The notes under the pieces are model-generated. The model was not told where the DNA came from and made no database searches. It saw only the letters and a program-made list of their open reading frames with translations. Of a stretch of DNA of 64,000 bases, positions 1 to 10,477 are shown in pieces. The position numbers and the translations under genes are program-made. How positions within the stretch are numbered: the stretch's first letter is position 1; every line of letters starts with the position of its first letter. Source of the DNA: Dactylonectria macrodidyma (taxonomy: Eukaryota > Ascomycota > Sordariomycetes > Hypocreales > Nectriaceae); the NCBI GenBank assembly GCA_020744425.1, contig JAGMUV010000049.1, forward strand, positions 186,001 through 250,000, read 5' to 3'.

Positions 1-243
1 ATACCGGTTGAATAACGTGCATGATAAGCAATTGTCGCAATGAGCGTGCTTAAAGGGTTAAAGTGAATATGATGAGCAGCAGCAGTTGTGTTGATTGTTT
101 TATGTCTCAAGTGTGGGGTACTCCATCCCACAGATTTTACTTGAAGCATACTGTTTGATTACAAAGTGCCGTTGCTTCCTGAGGCTCGTTGAGATCATGC
201 CTGACTTGCGACAGGAAGCTAAGGAAAGAAGGAAGAAATTACT

Positions 244-307
244 GAATTTCACGTGACGGGTTGTACCATTAGCAATAGCAATAAGGGTCTATATAAATAG
301 CACGACA
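244..307 (+). repeat. Diverged terminal repeat of the 11.6-kb TIR element family
   Basis: This stretch runs from a CACGTG motif to AAATAGCACGAC. It matches, with many substitutions, the right terminal inverted repeat of the 751-bp element at 11640-12390, and the bases before CACGTG resemble the reverse complement of that element's left subterminal region. It also holds a TATA-like TATATAAAT. It is probably the decayed end of a second family member whose other end is not visible. No target duplication was found. Confidence 0.4.
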
Positions 308-405
308 CTTCTTGAAACATCAGATACTCACCCATCCCATTCCGTCCCACCATACTCATCATGTCATGCGCAGCCGTTCCCGAATGGCCAGAAGTCATGT
401 TGTCC

Positions 406-1121
406 TCAATCCAGCAGTTCAAGATCAATCTCATTTACCCAGTCGCCTCCGTACGACTCCTGCGAAACACCAGGACCGGTGGGCTCCTGAGAAGGAGGTG
501 ATGAATGGCGATAACGTCGCTGCATCTCCTCCAGGGCTGCTGTGCAGCGGCTGAGATACAGGGCTAAGGACATGCGTGCGTGGTCGCCCGTGGGTGTAAA
601 GAAGCGCCTTGGGGAGGAAGGCGGTGATTCTGATCCTGTGTCATGGGGTGTTGAAGGCATAAGATCGGCGCCATCTACTTCGTCCCTCTCCTCGCTGCTT
701 TGCTCTTCTTCAATTCCGGAAGCAGGTGGTGCTGATAGTAAGAGGTGATCTTTGTTGGAGATCACAAGTGTGAGGCGACCCAGTCGGTGGCAAAGTGTGG
801 AAGAAGGAGGAACATTCTACAAGAGATCGTGCCTGTATATAAACAGTGGTTCACCTACTGCACTTTTAGTATGAATTAAGCAACTTGAATCTTCCTATTT
901 CAACACTTCAGAGGCGTTGGAGGCAGTGTGTTGATGTGAAATTTGCGTGGTTCTACTTGGAAGGGCTCGAAGGTCGTGCCTCGGTCCTCTTCGGCCGGAA
1001 AAACCGCGGCCCGGGTTGAATCATTGGGCCAAATGCGATGGCTGTGCCGTTCATCGAGAAAGCTCGTGTCATCATAGGGGGTGATGACCTGTATCTCGTC
1101 TAGAATTGGAGGGGAGGTCAT
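406..1121 (-). pseudogene. Hypothetical gene interrupted by a solo LTR
   Basis: Two minus-strand open segments flank the LTR at 753-905. The upstream part starts at an ATG at 1121 and encodes about 70 residues (begins MTSPPILDEIQVITPYDD). The downstream part, 752 to 406, encodes an acidic, Ser/Pro-rich tail ending WVNEIDLELLD. Both have protein-like composition. The frames become continuous if the 153-bp LTR plus a 5-bp duplication is removed, which has a one-in-three chance of happening by accident. The expected identical 5-bp duplication is not visible (TGAAG against AAGAT on the coding strand). The family was not recognised. An intron in the upstream part cannot be excluded. Confidence 0.4.
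753..905 (+). mobile_element. Solo LTR (153 bp), same family as 54785-54937
   Basis: The segment begins TGTTGGAGATCACAAG and ends TTTCAACA, giving TG...CA termini, with a TATATAAACAG promoter-like box in the middle. It aligns along its whole length with the minus-strand solo LTR at 54785-54937 and has the same length. No internal retrotransposon sequence adjoins it, so it is read as a solo LTR left by recombination. Flanking bases do not form a clear 5-bp target duplication, unlike the second copy. Confidence 0.7.
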
Positions 1122-1980
1122 TGATAAGATCAAAATAATTTGATGTTGTTTAAGGTGTGAAATGGCATCAATTTCTTCTTGCCTTAAACTTTTCGTACCC
1201 CTCACGTACTTCCGAGGTGACCGAGATAAGTATGGCAGCCTATAGGGGTCGCTGTTGCAAAACCCCAAAATTCGCCATTAAGGGGCCAAATTGGGTTAGC
1301 GGCATATCTCCAAGGCCCCGCAGTACATTGCTCCTTGTACCTCAGCCCACGTTCCTTGAATTTTTGGGAGGATATGGTCACAGCAACAAGTCAGCTGCAG
1401 AACGGCGGGGTCCATCTCTAATCCATTCAAAGCGACATCAGGCATCGGCATGACGGCCGGAGTGAAAATTGCCACTGATCAATTATCCTCATTCTCATCT
1501 TCCTCGTCCTCGTCCGGCTGACTGAGCTGCTGAGCATTGAGTTAGTAGTTGAATTGCATCTGAAGACTTTCGCTCACAATCCAGACAGCCCCAGCGATAG
1601 CCATGAATCTCCAGGCACTGGGTCGAATCAATCCTCGGCCCTTCTTGACTATGGAGTTCCTGCTGGGCGAATCCCTAACCACCGTGTCGGCGGTTATAAT
1701 TTCACTTCTGGTGACGGGATTGGATGTGGGTATGATATAGGAACGCTGTTGACCACTGGCTTTTCCACCGCCGTGGTGATCCAGGTTGGAAGGGATCTGG
1801 GGTCTGTAATTCCGGATAGCGGCTTCATCCTGTCCCAAGTTGGGAAGGTACCACCAACAAAACCCCTGACGCTAGGCCGCTGCGGGCCAGTATCATCACG
1901 GTAGGTTCAACTTAAGAGTGAGGCCACGCCCCCTTTTCTTGTTGGAGCCAAGAACATTCCCCCCAAACTCACCGCCAGCA
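1122..1980. other. Intergenic stretch without a supported gene
   Basis: Open frames on both strands here (for example 1542-1838 minus and 1554-1904 plus) overlap each other and show no recognisable motif or codon pattern. The stretch probably contains the promoter and 5' region of the integrase-core gene that starts at 1981. Confidence 0.4.
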
Positions 1981-3705
1981 ATGGCACGCCCACCCAATCC
2001 AATCGATCAACACCGTGACTATGTCACCCACCTCTACCTTAACGGTGTCTCTCGAAGCAGGATTCAGTATAAGCTTCGGAAGCGTTCCCATGTCGCCGTC
2101 AATCTCAGCACAATCTCTCGCCGAATCGCAAGCTGGGGTCTCCCGCGCCAGCAGGCCCGCACCAAAGAAAGTCCAGAGCTCATAGAGGCCACTCGCGACC
2201 TGATATTTCGCGTTGGGCTTACCGAGAAGCAGACGCTGAGCGTTCTACAGAGACAGGGCTGGCCGATCACGAAACGAGGTCTGAAGCGCATCAGGCTACA
2301 CCCGGACCGCCGCTGGCTACGCAGGCTCAACAGCGATGAGGAGCGCCTCGCCCTGCTGGAGAAGACAGAGCAAGTCATCATTGAAATGACGCGACGTTCT
2401 AATGCCATTGCGGGTTATGGCAGAAACCTTCTCCAGCCGTATCTTCGTCAGCAAAAGCAGCTCTGGGTACCAAGGGACCCTCTCTTTGAGATGTACAAAA
2501 TCATGTTCCCAAATGAGGTCGAGATCCGGAAAAGGATGTTTCGGAGGAAGAAGGGACAGTTCCTTGTGCCAGGGCCAAATTACCAGTGGTGCATTGACGG
2601 CCATGACAAGCTCAAAGCGTATGGATTCGAGATCTATGCCGCAATCGACGCTTACTCGCGCAACATAATCTGGTTCTATGTTGGCCACTCTGCTACAACT
2701 GCTTTGAGCGTCTTGAAGCAGTACTTGGCTGCATGCGGCGCATACGGCTTCCGGCCATGGTATGTGCAGGCAGACAGAGGCAGCGAAACGCCACTAGTGG
2801 CAGCAGCCCATTGGAACTTTGCTTTGGCCGCAGACGGGCGGGTGGAGTGGAATGGGCAGGTCTTCCAGCAAGGGAGACGCCTAAAGGATTCCTACAAGGC
2901 GGCACCGAGTACAAAGAACGTCAAGATTGAGAAATGGTGGGAGAGCATGCTGCATGTCTCATCCCGGCAGTGGGTGGACTACTTTGGAGAACTCGCCAGG
3001 GATGGGGACTTCGACGGCGACATGTTGGAAGATCAGATCGCAATCTACGCCGTATTTGAAGATTTATTACGCCAAGAACTTTTCGACTTTGTGGAGGCGT
3101 GGAATCTTCATCGAATTCGACTTCAGAAGAACCGCCCCCATGTGGTCCACGGCCAGCCCTGGATGAATTACCACTACCCGGACCCAGACAAGGCATGCAA
3201 CTGGGGCATCCCCATTGACCGTTCTGTTCTAGCTGAAATGGAGCGGCCATTGGCTGAGATCGACATTAGCACCTGTTTGGAGCCAGAGACAAAGGATTGG
3301 TGTCGCCAAGTTCTCAACGAAATGGGCTACGACAACGTAGCCCTTGGGACTCCCCAGGAGTTGGACAAGTTGCGGCCTTTTAAGCGTTTCTATCTTGGTC
3401 TTCGAGACAGAATCATTCAACACATCGAAAGTGGCCGGCAGCCTGTGCTGGCATATCGTAAAGCGCCAACCGGAGGCGTTGCTGAATATGTAAGGCGTCC
3501 CCTTTCGTCCCGAATTGCACAATCTAAACGCATATAGCAAGCATTATACGAGCGAGCAAATCAAGCCTGCCAGGATGAACTTGGAGATGGGGAACCAGCA
3601 GAGCAACCGCTTGTTGAACTAGGATATGAGGACGAAGAAGGAAACGATGTGGAGGGAATAAGTGATGAGGAGGATAACGAGATTTCGAATGGGGAGCTCG
3701 AGTAG
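1981..3705 (+). CDS. Integrase-core (DDE) domain protein, two exons
   Basis: Exons are 1981-3489 and 3538-3705, giving 558 residues. The frame appears to stop at TAG 3535-3537, but that TAG is the acceptor of a 48-bp intron (donor GTAAGG, branch TCTAAAC). Splicing adds a 55-residue acidic tail ending NGELE. The start is the ATG at 1981; the open frame upstream only offers a GTG. An N-terminal helix-turn-helix-like region (about residues 5-60) is followed by an integrase/RNase-H-fold core: D206 in WCIDGHDKL, D265 in VQADRGSET and E317 in KIEKWWE. These match the rve-type integrase-core proteins seen in fungi and animals, thought to be transposases or domesticated copies. No terminal repeats or target duplications were found, so mobility is unproven. 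Confidence 0.75.
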
Positions 3706-4190
3706 TTAATCCTTCCTTTTCATTGTTTGTTTACTAGACTCATTTGAGAGGGAGGTTACTGCGCTGGGCCGCTGGTGACCGGGAGTGGGATCACTGCAGT
3801 GGGCCTCGGTAGGCTCACGACGCTGGGCGTCATCGCGAGTTGCAGATTCGTTAGGCAATTGGGATTTCATTGCGGTGCAGGCGCGTTGCGACCGTGATGA
3901 TATCATAGTAAAGGATGTTAATGAATTAATTAGGAAGAAGTAATTCATATTATCGGAACAAAGTTCAAATATTGCGTTGTGCGTACTGCATGTATGGGCG
4001 ACACCAAACACCACGATCGGAACCCATTTTGCACCTGAAGCTTCAGGCAGGACAGACTGGTAATGGTCACCGCGCGGGCTCGCAGTGAGTCCGCGGTACA
4101 TATTCCATGGCGATTCAAAGTACCCCGATGACTAGGGCGATGAGCGCCTAAACCCAAAACGGGTTTTGCAACAGTGCCCCCTATCGTCCT
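3706..4190. other. Intergenic stretch, nothing recognised
   Basis: No supported gene. The stretch holds the 3' flank of the integrase-core gene and the left flank of the LINE insertion, whose 11-bp target duplication begins at 4191. Confidence 0.4.
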
Positions 4191-4302
4191 CCGTAGCCGG
4201 CGAGAGCGAACAAGCTGAAGAGCGGAGGCTTGCTTGGACGATCTTGAAATCTCTATATCTTCTCACTTCAAAGAGTTGTGCTGTGGTGGACCACCCTGCA
4301 TC

Positions 4303-5628
4303 ATGAGTGCCCTGGCGAGTGCGGGGACCGTGGTGGGGCCGCGGGGTCCCATATCGACGCCAACGAGGCGCCGAGTCATGAAACGCAAAATTGACGACCA
4401 AGGGAGGGAATCGAACAAAAGCAGCCGATATGCAACAAGGACGACGACAAACGCGAGAACAATTGAAGTGGAATGTGCGACCGACATAAGAAATGGAAAC
4501 AGCAGCGATAGTACCGACGAGGGAGGAGCGACGCTCCAGAGTGCGTTGGATTTGTTGGGCCAGTACCGCGCCGAGTTCCAAGGGATGAAGGAGGCGATTA
4601 AGGAGCAGAGCGAAACAATCCGTAACCAGCAAGAGACCATCCGAGAGTTGAGGGAAGCCGTTGAAGGGCAGCTGAATTGTATACGAGATTTGAGTCAACG
4701 ATTTGAGGACACCAAGCAGCAGATGGGCCATGACCTGAAGCGAGCACACGAGCTGCTTGAAGCTATCGCAGGGCGCGCTCCGGCTACCCCGCCGGTCTCT
4801 TTCGCTGACGTCACTCGTTCATCACCCTCATCCGAACCTAGCAATGTGAGGACGAACGTCTCCAACAACACCTTGGCATCGTCCTTGGCAAATGAGCTCT
4901 ATTGCACGATTGATACGTCGCGGGTCGAAGAAGGGAACAGAGACTGTGCACAGGTGGGACCAATCCGGAAAGCCATCGAAAGTGAGATGAGGGCGAAGGA
5001 TGGCCAGGCGGCCTGGAGATGCGCGGCAGTTGTAAGGGATGCCCGGAACGCAGAGCGAGTCAAGGTCATCTGCAGAGATGAAAACGAATTGAAGCAGGTC
5101 AAGGACGCCGCGCAGAAGACGGCGGTTGTGGGAGTGAGGGTGATGAGAGACCAGCTCTACCCGGTGAAGGTGGACAACGCCAACCGAACCGCAGTGCTAG
5201 ATGCAGAAGGGAACGTCCTACCTGGGGCGGCTGAAGCGCTCGGCGCCGAGAATAATGTCAATATTGCCAAAATCTCATGGCTAAGCAAAAAGGAATCGGG
5301 AAAAGCGTACGGATCGATGGTGGTGTACGTCACGAAGGGGAACGACGCGATGCGGCTCGTGGACGGACACTACTTTGACCTAGCCGGGGAATCAGCGTGC
5401 ACAAACGTTTTTGAGCCACGCAAGGGACCAGTACAGTGTTACAACTGCCAAGAGATTGGCCATAAGTCGTTCCGGTGCAAGAACCCTCAGATTTGCGGAC
5501 GATGCGCGGGACCGGGGCATCATCACAGGGAGTGCCAGGCGGTGGAACCGAAGTGCGTGCTGTGCGGCGGACCACACGAATCGTTCAGCAGGAACTGCCG
5601 TGTGCGGAACGCGCGCAGCGATGTGTAA
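4303..5628 (+). CDS. LINE ORF1 (Gag-like, three zinc knuckles)
   Basis: 441 residues from the ATG at 4303; the frame extends further upstream but without an earlier ATG. A Ser/Thr- and basic-rich N-terminus is followed by a predicted coiled coil (about residues 85-150, heptad-like runs such as KEQSETIRNQQETIREL). A middle domain comes next, then three C-terminal cysteine knuckles: CYNCQEIGHKSFRC, CGRCAGPGHHHREC and CVLCGGPHESFSRNC. In Tad and I-clade LINEs this protein binds the element RNA to form the ribonucleoprotein used in retrotransposition. The stop TAA at 5626-5628 overlaps the ATG of ORF2 at 5621, which suggests coupled or reinitiating translation. Confidence 0.85.
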   Translation: MSALASAGTVVGPRGPISTPTRRRVMKRKIDDQGRESNKSSRYATRTTTNARTIEVECATDIRNGNSSDSTDEGGATLQSALDLLGQYRAEFQGMKEAIKEQSETIRNQQETIRELREAVEGQLNCIRDLSQRFEDTKQQMGHDLKRAHELLEAIAGRAPATPPVSFADVTRSSPSSEPSNVRTNVSNNTLASSLANELYCTIDTSRVEEGNRDCAQVGPIRKAIESEMRAKDGQAAWRCAAVVRDARNAERVKVICRDENELKQVKDAAQKTAVVGVRVMRDQLYPVKVDNANRTAVLDAEGNVLPGAAEALGAENNVNIAKISWLSKKESGKAYGSMVVYVTKGNDAMRLVDGHYFDLAGESACTNVFEPRKGPVQCYNCQEIGHKSFRCKNPQICGRCAGPGHHHRECQAVEPKCVLCGGPHESFSRNCRVRNARSDV

Positions 5629-8600
5629 GACCTTCCGCATCCTACAGCTCAATGTACGAAAGCGAGAATTGGTACAACAAAGTTTGATGAACGACGCAGA
5701 CCTCAAGGACTACGGAGTGCTGGCGGTCTCTGAACCGTACGCAAAAAAGATCGACGGCAAGGTGGTAACGAGCCCTGCGGGGCACAGCAACTGGACGAGG
5801 ATGATACCGACGCACACGCACGATGCGCCCTGGCCGATCCGAAGCATGCTCTGGGTACGAAGCGACATCGAGGCGGAGCAGGTGCCGATACCATCAGCAG
5901 ATCTCACGGCAGCGGTGCTTCGACTGCCACAGAGACACATCCTAATGGTGTCAGTGTACGTGAATGGGAAGAGCACAGAGGCGCTAATATCTACAGTCAG
6001 AGTGCTGCATGGCCTGATCCAGCGATTCCGTAATGGCACCGGCACGCGTACGGACGTGGTGCTGGCTGGAGACTTCAACCGCCATGACCTACTCTGGACC
6101 GGAGACGAGGTGTCAGCAAGAAGACAAGGCGAAGCCGAGCCAATCATCGATCTGATGAACGAGCACGGCCTCTGCAGCCTCCTTCCGAGGGGCACGAAGA
6201 CGTGGCAAGGCCCGGACAAAGAGAGCACCATCGATTTGGTGCTCGCAACGTCGGAACTGGCAGATGAGATGGTGAAGTGTTCCCTTCATCCGACCGACCA
6301 CGGGTCAGACCATAGAGCGATCCAGACGACGTTTAACATCGCAATGCCCGAGAGGACCACGACGCAAAGATTGTTGTTCAAGAACGCTCCTTGGACTCTT
6401 ATAAGAACCAGAGTGGAAGATAAACTCCGGCCGCTCCCCTGGGCTGTAGACGTGCAGACGCAGACGGACCAGCTGATGCGAGTCGTCCTAGAGGCAATCC
6501 ACGACCTGACGCCTCGAGCGCAACCTCCACCGTATGCGAAACGCTGGTGGACAAAGGACCTAACACAACTGCGGCGGGCATACACGTTCTGGCGGAACCA
6601 AGCGAGGACGCAACGGCGAGCGGGTCAAGCGCGACCAGACCTGGAGCGACGAGCCAAGGAAGCAGCCAAGGAGTACCACGACGCCATACGGAGCCAGAAG
6701 AAAGCACATTGGGACGACTTCCTGGCCGAAGACGTCAACATCTGGAAAGCGGCCAAGTATCTCGAACCTAGCAAGGACGCCTTGGGCGACAAGGTGCCAC
6801 CCTTGAAGAGAGGAAATGGATCTATGACCAAGGACAAGGCAGAACAAGCCGAAGAGCTTCTCGGCACGTTCTTCCCTCCCTTGCCAGCGAGAATCGAAGA
6901 TGAAGGAGTGCGACCGCAGCGGAAAGCGGTGCCCATGCCGGGCCTGACCCCGGAAGAAATCGAAGAAAAAGTCATGGCGGCAAAACCATGGAAAGCACCC
7001 GGCGAAGATGGCCTCCCGGCGATGGTGTGGAGACAACTCTGGCCGGTGGTAAAGTACCGGGTGTTGGCTCTCTTCGATGCGTCGCTCAGAGACGGCATAG
7101 TGCCTCGCCAATGGAGAAGTGCGAAAATCATCCCGCTGAAGAAGCCGGACAAGGGAGACTACACGGTAGCGAAGGCGTGGCGACCGATATCGCTTTTGTC
7201 AACCCTTGGTAAAATAATGGAAGCGGTCGTTGCTGATCGCATCTCCTACGCAGTAGAGACTTACGGGCTCCTGCCTGCAAACCACTTCGGAGCGAGGAAG
7301 CGACGGTCGGCCGAGCAAGCGCTCCTGCTCCTGCAGGAACAAATTTACAAGGCATGGAGAGCTCGCAAAGTGCTCAGCCTGATCAGTTTCGACGTTAAAG
7401 GCGCCTACAACGGAGTGTGCAAAGAGCGACTACTCGAGAGGATGAAGGCGAGAGGGGTACCAGACAGACTGGTCAGGTGGATCGATGCCTTCTGCTCCGG
7501 CGAACAGCCTCGATGATGGTGAACGGGTACACGTCTGAGCAGCGAGATCTACCCCAAGCAGGTCTCCCTCAGGGATCGCCGCTGTCACCCATCTTGTTCC
7601 TCTTCTTCAACGCAGATTTAGTGCAGAGAAGGATTAAGGCGGAAGGCGGCTCAATTGCATTCGTGGACGATTACTCGGCCTGGGTGACCGGCCCGACCGC
7701 GGAGGCGAACCGGGCAGGCATTCAGTCGATCATTAACCAAGCGCTCGAGTGGGAGAGACGCAGCGGTGCAACGTTTGAAGCAGACAAGACGACAGTCATC
7801 CACTTCACGCGAGTCGCCGTGCGTAACAGTGACAGGTCGTTTTGGATCAAAGAGAATGAGGTCAAACCTAAAAACAGCGCAAAAATTCTGGGAGTGGTCA
7901 TGGACGTAGGCCTGCGGTACCAGGAGCACATGGCTAGAGCCGCCGCCAAGGGGCTCACCGCCGCCATGTGTCTGAGAAGGTTGAAAATGCTGTCACCGAG
8001 GGTGGCGAGACAGTTATTCGTAGCGACGGTGGCGCCGGCGATGGACTATGCCTCCAACGTCTGGACGCACGCTCGACGCGCAAGAGAAGCTGCCTGGCTA
8101 AACAAAGCACAGTTGGTGGGAGCGCAGGCAATTACAGGAGCGTTCCGTACTGTCGCAACGGCGGTGGCCGAGGCCGAAGCCAGTATCCAGACGGTAGAGC
8201 AACGACACAGACAAGCCGCGACAAGATTCTGCATCAACTTGCGGACCCTTCCGAAGACACACCCGCTAGCAGCTTTGAAGAACAAGGCAAGCAAGCGGTT
8301 TATATCACCAATGCAGAAGATTGTCTCGGCGGTGGAAAGGGACCATACGGAGCGGATGGAGGTTATCCATGAGTATGCGTTGCCGCCATGGACCAGTCGC
8401 ATCCCAGTAGTGGTCGAGGACGACCTAGCGAAGGCAGCCAAGGCACCAAACGACGTCGAGGGCATCATCATAGCAACGTCTAGCTCGAAGAAGGGCGGCA
8501 TAGTAGGAATGGGAGGCGTCGCGCGCAACGCGACTCGCAACAGTGCAGGCGAGGTGGTTGCCAGCTATTCCGTCACTCTCGGGCCCGGAGACGAGCAGAA

Positions 8601-9399
8601 TCCGTACACAGCGGAACTAGCAGCAATAGCGATGGGGCTGGAGTGCACGCCGCCCAAGCTTCCTTTTCAGGACGTAACGGTCATGACGAGCAACCGCTCG
8701 GCCGTGGAAGTGATCAGGAGGCCTCGGCAGCAATCCGGTCAATGCACTATCCGTCAGATATACGACCGCACCAAGTGCCTTCGGAAAAGAGGCTGTTCTG
8801 TTAGAGTCATGTGGGTGCCGGCTAAGGCCGAAGGTTTTGCATTGGGACCGATGGCCAAGGCAGCAGCGCAGAGAGCTACCAAAGCAGAGTGCGTGGTAGA
8901 GACACCGTCGTACCAAGCAAGGTCCACAACACGTCGACTGGCGCTCCTCCAACAACGGCAGTGTGGGCGACTCCCGGAAGGGGTTGGACAGTACTCAAAG
9001 CGCATCGACAAGGCCCTGCCGGGCAAGCACACCCGTGCACTATACGACTCGTTAAAAAGAAAAGAATCGGACGTGATAGCCCAGCTTCGGACTGGGATGA
9101 TACGACTGAACAGTTATCTTCACAGGATAGGGGCAGCGGAATCGGACATATGCGATTGTGGACAAGCAGCAGAGACGATTGAGCACTTCCTCTTCCGATG
9201 CAAAAAGTGGACAATGCAACGGGAAGCCATGTTTAAATGCTCGCGAACAAAGATTGGGAATTTGTCTTTCTTCTTGGGAGGAAAAGCTGCGTCGGACGAC
9301 GAAAAGTGGAAGCCAAACATGCAAGCCGTGCGTGCGGCAATCAAATTTGCTATCGCGACAAACAGGCTCGATGCGGGCCAGCGGCCATCGGCAAACTAA
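5621..9399 (+). pseudogene. LINE ORF2 (endonuclease-RT-RNase H), frameshifted
   Basis: Starts at ATG 5621, overlapping the end of ORF1. The N-terminus is an APE-type endonuclease (ILQLNVRKREL; VVLAGDFNRHDLLW; SDH in HGSDHRAIQ). The reverse transcriptase follows (AWRPISLLSTLGK, FDVKGAYNGV, LPQGSPLSPILF, and the FVDD box near 7660). Then come an RNase H-like region (YTAELAAIAMG, NRSAVEVI) and a zinc-binding C-terminus (CDCG...ETIEHFLFRC). The frame ends at 7516 and resumes in the +2 frame; the two readings meet at about 7500, where one missing base just before the ...RTASMMVNG motif explains the break. The first RNase H aspartate is not obvious. The gene is therefore inactive unless a frameshift is used in translation, for which there is no sign. 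Confidence 0.85.
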
Positions 9400-9678
9400 C
9401 CTCTAGTGTGCGACTATACTAACAAAAAGCAGCCTCAATTTTGGCAGACCATGCTTCAGCTGCCGAGGATAGGATGCTGAACACTTGCAGAATTTGGCCT
9501 TCAAGCAGGCCTGTCATGGAACAAGCAGCGACGAGGTTGAGCAGCAAGCGATGAGACGAGGATCCGTGGGGCTTGGGGTGTCAGGGACCAATGTACTGAA
9601 ATGTGAACTAGATTGTGTTAAGGCCCTATCGGGACTTCCCGCCGGGCGAAATAAAATCCAATCCAATCCGTAGCCGGC

Positions 9679-10321
9679 TGTTAGGGCAGGGGTCCAACCG
9701 CCTAGTCGTGCAGCAAAAAACGCACCTAAATCTTAGCCACGACCCATCTTTGCCTTAACAGAGGGGGAAAAGTGCGCGGTTTTTTTGCTCCCGAGCTCGA
9801 AACCAACACCACCACCGACAATAAGATGCAACAACCAGTGAGGCTGCCTACTCGTGAGCCTGCACTGCAGGCGGCCTGGGAAGGCACTGGATTGGACCTG
9901 CGTCTACAAACACCTACGCTGTGCGAGCGCACGCTGCCCAGCAGATCCGCAATCTCCTAAGGACCCTCACGACCTTACTACGACCGTCATGGCGACGAAT
10001 GTCGACGGCGACGAATGTCGACAGCGACCTAACCTCCGGCCTTAGGGCCTGCTGGACTAGGGGCTTGGACCCTCAATCTCTAATAGCTGCTATCTCTGAT
10101 AGTCTCTATCTGTGAGAGAGGGGGCAACAAGCTTGATCATATAACCGTACACGAGCTCAACCGGCGGAGCCACGGGAACGGATTGATAAACACCAGTCGC
10201 CGCTTGTACTTGCTGGTTTTTTATCCCTAGAGGGTTTTCCAATGAGGAGGCTTGATATGTGGGATATCTAGTGTTTAAAGGCTGGAGATGGACTACATCA
10301 CAGGGGATTGGAGGATGTGGG
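9679..10321. other. Intergenic stretch, possible LINE 3' UTR in its right part
   Basis: No gene is supported. Two partly repeated units (GACGAATGTCGAC) occur near 9994-10022. The right part probably belongs to the 3' untranslated region of the LINE fragment whose recognisable tail follows, but its left limit cannot be fixed by eye. Confidence 0.35.
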
Positions 10322-10477
10322 CTACTGTCGGACTAGCCCCCCAGAAGGTCTTTTGCCGTGTATATATTGATAGCTGGTATAGCTAGATAGTCTCCCGCAC
10401 GCCCTATGCCCTTCGGGAGGCTGGGAATTTCTATTCCCCCCGGCGTTAAATAAAAGAAGAAGAAGAAGAAGAAGAAG
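10322..10477 (+). mobile_element. 3' tail of a 5'-truncated LINE
   Basis: The segment ends with a hairpin (GGGAAT-TTCT-ATTCCC at 10423-10438), then CCGGCGTTAAATAAAA and a (GAA)n tract. This layout is characteristic of the 3' ends of fungal Tad-type LINEs. It lies directly against the ankyrin-coding sequence of the minus-strand NLR relic, whose frame becomes poly-leucine from the (GAA)n tract. It is therefore read as an insertion into that gene. No target duplication was identified, and the left limit is uncertain. Confidence 0.6.
10454..10477. repeat. (GAA)n microsatellite
   Basis: Eight uninterrupted GAA units. On the minus strand they read as poly-leucine at the end of the broken ankyrin frame. 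The tract is best explained as the LINE tail. Confidence 0.85.

Larger units (their letters stand above)
4202..9667 (+). mobile_element. Tad-like LINE retrotransposon flanked by an 11-bp TSD
   Basis: An exact 11-bp direct repeat, CCGTAGCCGGC, lies at 4191-4201 and 9668-9678 and brackets a two-ORF non-LTR retrotransposon of about 5.47 kb. The 3' end is the short tail AAATAAAATCCAATCCAAT, which is typical of fungal Tad-clade elements. ORF1 carries zinc knuckles, and ORF2 carries endonuclease, reverse transcriptase, RNase H and a zinc-binding C-terminus. The intact duplication and nearly intact ORFs indicate a recent, near full-length insertion. The 5' untranslated region is only about 100 bp, so slight 5' truncation is possible. 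Confidence 0.85.

Noticed and set aside
1542..1904. Overlapping frames on both strands upstream of the integrase-core gene
   Set aside because: No motif, mutually overlapping, composition not convincing.
4120..4190. Possible inverted repeat between the LINE flanks (GACTAGGGCG and CGCCTAGTCG)
   Set aside because: Only about ten bases match imperfectly; not enough for an element around the LINE.
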